Shown here piece by piece: positions 1 through 6,778 of a stretch of 32,317 nt of DNA; positions within the stretch are counted from its first letter, which is position 1, and every line of letters begins with the position of its first letter. The DNA lies in assembly GCA_021153165.1 (NCBI GenBank), contig JAGKTZ010000027.1, forward strand, positions 1-32,317. The letters are read 5' to 3'. The notes beneath the pieces were generated by a model. The model searched no databases, was not told the DNA's origin, and saw only the letters and a program-made list of their open reading frames with translations. This DNA is from Prevotellaceae bacterium (lineage in GTDB: Bacteria > Bacteroidota > Bacteroidia > Bacteroidales > Bacteroidaceae). Both the position numbers and the translations under genes were made by a program.

Positions 1-189
1 AAATTAATGGAAAGATTTAATATACGATCGTAATTGCCCATATATTTTCTCCTAAACATATAAATAGGCTATTGCCGTTCTCTTGTTGTAGAGAAAGGTT
101 CCTCTACACCTTTTGTCTTATTTTGCTCGCCACATAAATACTCTACCTGAATGCAAAAGCAATGACCTCTTCATTATTGTAGAATATTA
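1..189. other. AT-rich non-coding start of the window
   Basis: I see no credible gene here. There is a weak 6-bp hairpin (GTAGAG/CTCTAC near 91-112) beside a short T-rich stretch, which could be the remains of a terminator for a gene outside the window. Nothing else can be supported. Confidence 0.5.
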
Positions 190-401
190 GTGTAAATTCG
201 TGCAAATTCGTGGTTAAAACAATACGAGAGATACCCGTGATACACTGGAGACTATTATTCTACCACGAATCGCACGAATCACACAAATATTTAGAACTAA
301 AAAGATTCGAGAAATTCGTGAAATTGCCTTTAGCCCCTTCGGGCGGCGAACTTCGTTTCGTGGTAAAAACAAATACGAGAGATACACGTGATACGCCGGA
401 G
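190..401. repeat. Degenerate TTCGTG intergenic repeat with direct and inverted copies
   Basis: Positions 209-250 and 359-401 are imperfect direct copies of about 42 bp; both read CGTGGTnAAAAC, then AATACGAGAGATAC, CGTGATAC and GGAG. Between them, 190-214 (GTGTAAATTCGTGCAAATTC and GTGGT) and 262-284 form an inverted pair. The motif ATTCGTG recurs six or more times. Short frames through it on both strands look like repeat shadows, not genes. It lies just downstream of the terminator of the first surface-protein unit. Similar ATTCGTGG-type repeats occur between genes in Bacteroidetes, but I cannot name the family. Confidence 0.7.
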
Positions 402-432
402 TCATTTACACATTGAACGTACACAAACATAA

Positions 433-464
433 AAAGGAGCAACCCCGCTTGAGGTTGCTCCTTT
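433..464 (-). terminator. Rho-independent terminator of the first peptide gene
   Basis: A 12-bp stem, AAAGGAGCAACC pairing with GGTTGCTCCTTT, closes an 8-nt loop. On the minus strand it is followed by a short T run. It ends the minus-strand unit made of the 1859-aa protein gene and the 59-aa peptide gene. The same hairpin occurs at 6507-6538. Confidence 0.85.
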
Positions 465-495
465 GATTATAGTTTTACTACTGTATCGTATCCGA

Positions 496-675
496 TTAGA
501 ATTCGTCAGTAGATTCTGTGTCGGTCCAGTTTTCGCTGCTCCATCCGCCCTTGTTAGTATAGGCATCAGAACCACCTACTTCCTTGTCGTTGTCAATTGC
601 GATTGACATGGCTACCATACTCTCGAGTTGTAAAGCAATCTCTTGAGAAGCCGGAGTGATATATGATTTTTTCAT
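496..675 (-). CDS. 59-residue acidic peptide, copy 1
   Basis: This small gene lies 25 bp downstream of the 1859-aa surface protein gene on the same strand and ahead of a strong terminator, so it is very likely co-transcribed with it. The peptide begins MKKSYITPASQEIALQLESM, a start style (MKKxYxxP followed by an amphipathic stretch) that I recognise from many small uncharacterised Bacteroidales proteins. It then has IDNDKEVGGSDAY, a GGW motif and a highly acidic tail ending STDEF. There are two Trp and no Cys. An upstream in-frame ATG at 699 exists, but copy 2 has an in-frame stop directly upstream of MKKSYITP, which fixes the start at 675. The encoded peptide is identical to copy 2 at 6570-6749. 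Function is unknown. A precursor peptide cut after the Gly-Gly is conceivable but unproven. Confidence 0.75.
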   Translation of the reverse strand: MKKSYITPASQEIALQLESMVAMSIAIDNDKEVGGSDAYTNKGGWSSENWTDTESTDEF

Positions 676-700
676 ATTGCTTAAGTATTTAGAGTGCATA

Positions 701-3700
701 TTATTTTACGATAAATTTCTTACCGTTTTGAATATAAACTCCACCCTTCACAGCTTTCACTACGCGGCGACCACTGAGATCGAAGATAGGAGCGTTGCTA
801 CCATTGATTTCCAAAGCACCGATGCCTGTGGTTGTGCCATCAAAGTTCATCTTGACTACACCGAGGTTTGCAGGCAATACCAAGAAGCTCTTGCCTTGTG
901 CAATTGTACGATTGGTTGCGCTAAGTGGGTAGAATGCTACTACGCCGTCAACCTTACCAATGACGTATGCATTTTCAGAACCTACGGTATAATCGCCAGC
1001 AGCTGCAGCAGCGCTGAGAAGGTTGCCGCTGACTGTAGCCAATGCTTCAGCTGCAGCAGGAACCATTGTGACAGTGCCTGCATCTTCGCCTGTCAAGACA
1101 ACACCTGTGTTGGCAGGGATAGCACCTTCAATGGCTGTCATGTTGACATAGTTGCCGCTTTCGGTATGAGCATACCATGCAGTAACACCTTCTGGCACGA
1201 TTGTTGCAAAAGGAGCACTATAGGTAGCTATTGTTGCAACGCCATAGATGCCATCAGCTGTCTTGAGCTCAGGAGTATTGGGATATTCTGCTTCAACGAG
1301 CATCATTGCTGATGAGTAGTTGCTGTTGAAGTAAGGCACAGAAGATTGATCGAAACTACCATCAGACTTGATGACAGTGTAATTAAACTGACCGTCGCCT
1401 GAAGCTTGTCTTCTACCCTTAAAGTACAAGCAACCGAAGAGTTTTTCTTCGCTATTAGCTTCGACATAGGAACCTTCGCTAACCTTAGTTAATTCGATAT
1501 CACACCATCCAGCAACAGAAGTGTCATAATAGTCAAAGTAGCCCTTGGCACTGTTCAAACCTGCTGTATTACCTCTCCATATCATATACTTGCCGGCATT
1601 GTTGACAAACATGAATTTGCCATTTTCCAAAGCCTTGCACACGAATGGTGTGGCCTCGGTAGCTTCGGTAGTAGTCACCACACCATTTGAAGTATAAGTG
1701 AGGTAGTAGAGTGTACCGTTCTTTTGCTTGTTGACGAATGTGTAAGCCTTACCACTTTCGGGCATCTTAACGTTTGTCGTAGCCACATAGTTGGTGAGTG
1801 CAGCAGCAAGCGCATCATAGTTGGCTTGATTTGCTTCGCCTTCGAGATCGGCCTTGACTGATTCCAAAGCTGTTCTTTCGTCATCAACAGGACAACCTAC
1901 GCCATCGAGAGCAAGTGCTTGATCGGCCTTAGCCAAGAGGGCTGTGACCTGAGCTTCAGTAGGACCTACAGGAGCAGAAGGATCGAGCAATGCGAGTGCA
2001 GCAGATGGATCGAATTCGCCTACAGCTGTGATGGTGAACCAAGCACCATCGTCCCAACCTTGACTAGCATCCTTGCTTGTCAAAGTAGTTTGCAGACAAG
2101 TGTTGCGTGAAGCATTTGTACACCAACCTGGAGAGGCTGTGAGATAGTGTGCATCCTTGATGAACAATGAGAAATAGTCTTCGCCAGCAGCTGCGACTTC
2201 TTCGGTCACGGTGATGTAGTCGAATGGTGCAGCATTGGTCAGATGATTGACGTCACCAGACTTTCCGACAAACTTCTTTTGACCTACGCTGTACAAATAG
2301 AATTTACCATCGTGCTTAACGAAAGCAAATTGTTGGTTAGGATCTTCTGGATTGTAAGCTGTGCTATGACAAGTTTGAGCTTGATTGTAGGTGACTGCAC
2401 ACATATCAACCTTGTTGCTGAGTGCATAGATATTACCACGGCCAGCGTCCTTGGACTTGATAGTATACATCACGTTGTTGCTCAATTGGCTGACATCGGT
2501 GATTTGCTTAGGGAATTGATCAGTTTCCTCGGGTGTGTAGAGGATTTCACTAATTCTGTAGCAGTTGCCGGCATCTGTTGTAGACCAGTCATTGAGAACT
2601 ATACCTGCGTCCATCATATTCTTTTCTTGCGAATTCAAATAATTGGCGCCGATAGAGAGTTTCCAAGGATAGCTACCACTAACTGCAGTCAAATTGAGAG
2701 CATGAACAGGCGAATCTGTATAAGTACCAACATTGTTGACATACTTTTGAGCACCTACACTATAGAGATAATACTGTCCACCTTCGTTGAGAATCTTGAA
2801 GTGCTGATTTTCATTAGCAAGATCTTCGGTGAGCGCTTGACGACCATTGCTTGTTGCCAAACCGGTAGCATTTGATGTGCTATTGTTGGCGAGGAAACAA
2901 CGTGCAGATTCAATGAAATAAACCTTATCATTGCTCAAATCACTGAGCGACTTCACTTCAACTTTAGAATAACCAGGAACCACTGGTTCAACATAATTAT
3001 CAGGATCGATACCATCAAATGCAAATACACTGCTTGCAGGAAGAGTGACTGTGAGACGTTGATCGATATCAATTGCAGTATTTTCACTCAAACCAGACAA
3101 AGGATCTTGCACATTGAATGACTTCTTGAGGATAATATTGCCGCTGATGTTAGCAGGAATGTTCAAGGCTTCACGGAGAGTGAATGAATAGCTTTGAGAA
3201 GAATTTGAACCATTACGCAATGCGAGTGTAGCCTTTGAGCCATTCCAAGAAGCCCAACCATAAACTTGTTGTTGGCTACCTGTCCAAGGATTGCCACCTA
3301 CCCAGTGAGCATCTGCCAATACGTCGGCATTCTTCTTTTGCCAAGCTACACATTCTGCAAGGTCGGCCCAAAGCTTACCGCTGTTGATACTATTCATCAA
3401 ACCATAGTCTGCATAGAGTTCGACCATACCAGAACCACAAACGAATGCACAACGCAATTCGCGGAGGACTGCATTATAATCCATATTCTTGCTGACAGCA
3501 CCACGGGTAGTAAGGATGAAACCGTGAGTCATCAGGGTATTGATAGGACAGATAGGAGAATTGGTCACATAGTTTTGATAAACGAGGCGGTCGCGGTAAG
3601 TGATCCACTTTTCGCGGTCGATAGAGTTGTTACCAATTTCACCATAGTCACCTTCTTGACGCCAAGTAGCATCTGTGATTTGGTACCAGAATGGAGAAGC

Positions 3701-6280
3701 CCAAGTACCTACGGTAGTGTTGAAAAAGATATCTTCGCGAAGTTCTTCACGTACAAAACGTTCAAGGCGGATGATACCTTCAGCATTTTCATTACCAGTG
3801 TCGCCTGCATCAGGGCCTACGGCTGATGCTTGTGCAGAAATACCGTCAAACTTGAAGAACTTGAAGTCACCTTGGTTCTTCACGAGGTTGTAAGCAGCGT
3901 CTTTGAATACTTGATAGTATGCAGGGTTAGACAATTGCATACCACCCTTGCTGCTCCAGTAGTTGCGACGATAATTACCACTGGTACCGTAACCACCTAC
4001 AGGGCCGAGCCATGCACCTACGCCTGCATTCATCTGGCTAGCTAGTGCTGCCATGTCACGCATTTCATTGGGGAAACCATTGTGGAATGTCCAGGTACCA
4101 TAATTATCCCAACCATCATCGATAACGAAGGCAACGATACCTTCACCATATTTGTCGAAGAAGTTGGTCTTCCAGTTGTTCATCACATCGAGCACTTGGT
4201 TAGCGTTCATGTTTTGAGTAGGATCAGCAGCATTGTTGCGATCGATATTGAGTTCGTACCAGCTGTTGTAGTGTGGGAATGGACGCCAGGGCACAGCACG
4301 TTCGCGTTCAGAATAAGCGAGGAACGAACGGCGCTTTTGAGTAGCATGAATATTGCTATTTGATTGAGTACCATCTTGTGCTACAAGACCAACGACTGCA
4401 CTGACTTTCCATGTTTCGCCCGAAGCAAGAGTTGTGTTACGACTCCACAACCCTTGGATACCAACGAGGTCAGTATTGATTGTAACACCAGGTTTAACAT
4501 TGTATATTTTGATACTCATTGTGCTGGATGCAGTAATAGGTTCTGTCATCTTTTCAACAAATGCACGGAGAGTAAAGGTGCCATCGTAGGGCGCTGTGAA
4601 AGTGAAGGTGTTATTAGAATGCTGGTTGCCAGTATATCCGCTATGATAGTCGGATGCTGCGACACCACCACCACTATCAATCAAGTCTACACCACCAAAA
4701 TTCAAACGGTTGCTACCACTAACATAAGTGATAGTAACTTCTACCTTTTGTCCCTTGGTCAATGTAAAGTTCTGCATCTTATAAGCATAGATATTGGGAT
4801 AAGATGCTCCGGTAAATTCGGTAACACGAGGTGGTATCTCAGAAGATGACATTTGTTGCCAAGACCCTGAACTCAAACTGATAGGAGACTTTGTTTCTGC
4901 CAAAACCCATGGATCACTATCGCCAGAAGCACCACCTACTGTATTGTAAGCAGTAGGCGTTTCGAGACCTGCAAAAATCTTGTCACTGACAAGTATTGAA
5001 CCACGTGTATTACCTACTACTTTGGGTGTAGAACCTGCAGCCTTAGCATCAACATTGTAGATCAAAGGTATAATGTTGTACATATCCACATTGCCGACAC
5101 CTGTCAAATCCATTTCTGTACGGAGGTAGTGGCTACCATCACGCAAGATAGCACGCCATACGATATTAACCTTTGCACCATTGTAGGTATATTCAAAATT
5201 AGCTACGATTTGCTTACCATCAAAGTGCTCTGCACCACCGACTGCATTGCTGCGACCTGTCAGAGATTCTGTAGTAACACTCTTCAATGTCATAGAAGAA
5301 GCGGGTACATTGTCACCATTACCAAATGCAACGGTAAAGAGTTCAGTACCAGCAGCAAGATTCATAGCATTTGAACCAGCAAAGTACATTGCGCCGCCCA
5401 CTTTCATAAAGCTTGCAGCGAGCACATTGTTGCTCAATGTATATACGCCATCAACTTCTTCCAAGGAAGCCTCACCCACATTGTCTTGTTGTTTAGGATA
5501 CACCCAAGCATTAGTGTAGGGTTGGCTAGCGCCTTGTTCTGGCAATGTAACAACGCTCACAGACACAGTGCTGGTAGCATTATCAACGCTTACAAAAGCA
5601 TATTTACCATTAGGGGCATTAACTGTTACCTGAGACTTATCCAAAGTACCTTCTACGACTACACTTTGGCCATCAGTATAGCTTTTACCACCAATAGTCA
5701 CTGTGATACCATCTGGCACATCTACGGTGTAAGTACGATCCGAGAACACGACTTCAGTAAATGTCCAACGGCTACCATTGTCAGCAGAACCACTGTCTTG
5801 CCATAGACCAAGGGTATTTGATCCGTTCAATGGATTGAAGTCTTGACCCTTGTACCAGTTCAGATATTTGTCGGTAGAACCAGTAGAAGTGTAAGGCGAA
5901 ATTTGGTAATTGTTGCCTGAATAATTGTCCAACTTGAAGTAATTAGCACTTGCCTTACTGTCTACCAATTTTACAAAGTCTTGACAGTTGCTGTAACTAG
6001 TCGCTTTGTTGTAAGACAACCATTTCTTGCTAGCATAATCATAAATGTGATAAGCGTTGCTTACTCCACTGACAGCATAGAATGCCACCTTGGCATAATT
6101 ACTCTCTGTCTGTGTAGGAGCAGTGGTCTTACTCACATAGAGATTGTTAGCATTCTTCATTGTGTAGACGTGTTCGGGGCGCCCATTTTCTGGGAGCGTT
6201 GTCGAACCGACCACATTGCCAGCCATCATGTATGTCGTAGCATACACGAAAAGCAGCATGAAAGAAAAAAACTTTCTCAT
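701..6280 (-). CDS. Secreted multidomain GH36/GH27-like (clan GH-D) glycosidase, 1859 aa
   Basis: Probable surface or secreted alpha-galactosidase-type enzyme. The start at 6280 gives the signal peptide MRKFFSFMLLFVYATTYMMA and lies about 40 nt after an exact TAnnTTTG promoter; an upstream extension to 6436 would cross that promoter. Approximate order: beta-trefoil-like domain (25-175), small Ig-like segment (180-245), beta-sandwich typical of GH36 N-termini (255-430), carbohydrate-binding-like insert (470-610), (beta/alpha)8 barrel (660-1000), two beta-trefoil-like modules each opening with "LSN" (about 1110 and 1260), a FIVAR-like helical segment (1440-1500), another lectin-like module (1503-1680) and a sorting-type tail (1830-1859). 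Likely catalytic residues are Asp812 in FFKFDGI (nucleophile) and Asp878 in WRQEGDYGE (acid/base); Asp721-Asp722 in VIDDGWD match the substrate-binding DDGW motif. The 66-residue spacing fits clan GH-D. Exact substrate (alpha-Gal, alpha-GalNAc or other) cannot be told. Residues from ~1258 onward are paralogous to the 972-aa protein. Confidence 0.75.
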   Translation of the reverse strand: MRKFFSFMLLFVYATTYMMAGNVVGSTTLPENGRPEHVYTMKNANNLYVSKTTAPTQTESNYAKVAFYAVSGVSNAYHIYDYASKKWLSYNKATSYSNCQDFVKLVDSKASANYFKLDNYSGNNYQISPYTSTGSTDKYLNWYKGQDFNPLNGSNTLGLWQDSGSADNGSRWTFTEVVFSDRTYTVDVPDGITVTIGGKSYTDGQSVVVEGTLDKSQVTVNAPNGKYAFVSVDNATSTVSVSVVTLPEQGASQPYTNAWVYPKQQDNVGEASLEEVDGVYTLSNNVLAASFMKVGGAMYFAGSNAMNLAAGTELFTVAFGNGDNVPASSMTLKSVTTESLTGRSNAVGGAEHFDGKQIVANFEYTYNGAKVNIVWRAILRDGSHYLRTEMDLTGVGNVDMYNIIPLIYNVDAKAAGSTPKVVGNTRGSILVSDKIFAGLETPTAYNTVGGASGDSDPWVLAETKSPISLSSGSWQQMSSSEIPPRVTEFTGASYPNIYAYKMQNFTLTKGQKVEVTITYVSGSNRLNFGGVDLIDSGGGVAASDYHSGYTGNQHSNNTFTFTAPYDGTFTLRAFVEKMTEPITASSTMSIKIYNVKPGVTINTDLVGIQGLWSRNTTLASGETWKVSAVVGLVAQDGTQSNSNIHATQKRRSFLAYSERERAVPWRPFPHYNSWYELNIDRNNAADPTQNMNANQVLDVMNNWKTNFFDKYGEGIVAFVIDDGWDNYGTWTFHNGFPNEMRDMAALASQMNAGVGAWLGPVGGYGTSGNYRRNYWSSKGGMQLSNPAYYQVFKDAAYNLVKNQGDFKFFKFDGISAQASAVGPDAGDTGNENAEGIIRLERFVREELREDIFFNTTVGTWASPFWYQITDATWRQEGDYGEIGNNSIDREKWITYRDRLVYQNYVTNSPICPINTLMTHGFILTTRGAVSKNMDYNAVLRELRCAFVCGSGMVELYADYGLMNSINSGKLWADLAECVAWQKKNADVLADAHWVGGNPWTGSQQQVYGWASWNGSKATLALRNGSNSSQSYSFTLREALNIPANISGNIILKKSFNVQDPLSGLSENTAIDIDQRLTVTLPASSVFAFDGIDPDNYVEPVVPGYSKVEVKSLSDLSNDKVYFIESARCFLANNSTSNATGLATSNGRQALTEDLANENQHFKILNEGGQYYLYSVGAQKYVNNVGTYTDSPVHALNLTAVSGSYPWKLSIGANYLNSQEKNMMDAGIVLNDWSTTDAGNCYRISEILYTPEETDQFPKQITDVSQLSNNVMYTIKSKDAGRGNIYALSNKVDMCAVTYNQAQTCHSTAYNPEDPNQQFAFVKHDGKFYLYSVGQKKFVGKSGDVNHLTNAAPFDYITVTEEVAAAGEDYFSLFIKDAHYLTASPGWCTNASRNTCLQTTLTSKDASQGWDDGAWFTITAVGEFDPSAALALLDPSAPVGPTEAQVTALLAKADQALALDGVGCPVDDERTALESVKADLEGEANQANYDALAAALTNYVATTNVKMPESGKAYTFVNKQKNGTLYYLTYTSNGVVTTTEATEATPFVCKALENGKFMFVNNAGKYMIWRGNTAGLNSAKGYFDYYDTSVAGWCDIELTKVSEGSYVEANSEEKLFGCLYFKGRRQASGDGQFNYTVIKSDGSFDQSSVPYFNSNYSSAMMLVEAEYPNTPELKTADGIYGVATIATYSAPFATIVPEGVTAWYAHTESGNYVNMTAIEGAIPANTGVVLTGEDAGTVTMVPAAAEALATVSGNLLSAAAAAGDYTVGSENAYVIGKVDGVVAFYPLSATNRTIAQGKSFLVLPANLGVVKMNFDGTTTGIGALEINGSNAPIFDLSGRRVVKAVKGGVYIQNGKKFIVK

Positions 6281-6327
6281 GAGCTTTAATTTAAGGTTAA
6301 ATAAAAATTGATTTACACATTTCGCCA

Positions 6328-6335
6328 CAAAGATA
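6328..6335 (-). promoter_or_regulatory. Promoter -7 element for the GH36-like gene
   Basis: The minus strand reads TATCTTTG, an exact match to the Bacteroidetes -7 consensus TAnnTTTG. It places the transcript start about 40 nt upstream of the ATG at 6280. No convincing -33 TTG is seen at the best distance. Confidence 0.55.
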
Positions 6336-6506
6336 AAACAAAAAATAGCATAGTGTGTATTAAATTGTAAAAAAGTGTATTTGATAGAGAATAATAGGGG
6401 AAAAGAAGATTTTTTAAGTATAAACAAATATATCAATAACTACCTAAAAATGTCTCCTACTAATAAAGCAATAATTAAATATCTAAACACACATATCAGT
6501 AATAGC

Positions 6507-6538
6507 AAAGGAGCAACCCCGCTTGAGGTTGCTCCTTT
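6507..6538 (-). terminator. Terminator of the second peptide gene
   Basis: The stem-loop is identical to that at 433-464 (AAAGGAGCAACC/GGTTGCTCCTTT), but the following T run is only three bases, so it may be leaky into the 1859-aa gene downstream. It is the distal end of a 243-bp block duplicated at 433-675. Confidence 0.7.
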
Positions 6539-6569
6539 AATTATAGTCTTACTACTGTATCGTATCCGA

Positions 6570-6749
6570 TTAGAATTCGTCAGTAGATTCTGTGTCGGTC
6601 CAGTTTTCGCTGCTCCATCCGCCCTTGTTAGTATAGGCATCTGAACCACCTACTTCCTTGTCGTTGTCAATTGCGATTGACATGGCTACCATACTCTCGA
6701 GTTGCAAAGCAATCTCTTGAGAAGCCGGAGTGATATATGATTTTTTCAT
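6570..6749 (-). CDS. 59-residue acidic peptide, copy 2
   Basis: This gene encodes exactly the same 59 residues as 496-675, from MKKSYITP to STDEF. The two genes differ only at two synonymous sites (TCA/TCT for Ser and TTG/TTA for Leu). It lies 29 bp downstream of the 972-aa surface protein gene on the same strand and before a copy of the same terminator. A TAA four codons upstream in frame rules out a longer form. Sequence similarity to copy 1 stops exactly at the start codon: the 5' flanks are unrelated. Preservation of the reading frame and the identical product argue that the peptide is made. Its function is unknown. Confidence 0.75.
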   Translation of the reverse strand: MKKSYITPASQEIALQLESMVAMSIAIDNDKEVGGSDAYTNKGGWSSENWTDTESTDEF

Positions 6750-6778
6750 GTCGATGTATTTTTAATAATGAATTGAAA

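Noticed and set aside
6281..6436. N-terminal extension of the GH36-like protein to 6436
   Set aside because: The extension crosses the exact -7 promoter and would bury the signal peptide about 50 residues inside.
6440..6649. 69-codon minus-strand frame overlapping the second peptide gene
   Set aside because: It is in another frame from the conserved peptide and runs through the terminator; the peptide frame is the one preserved between copies.
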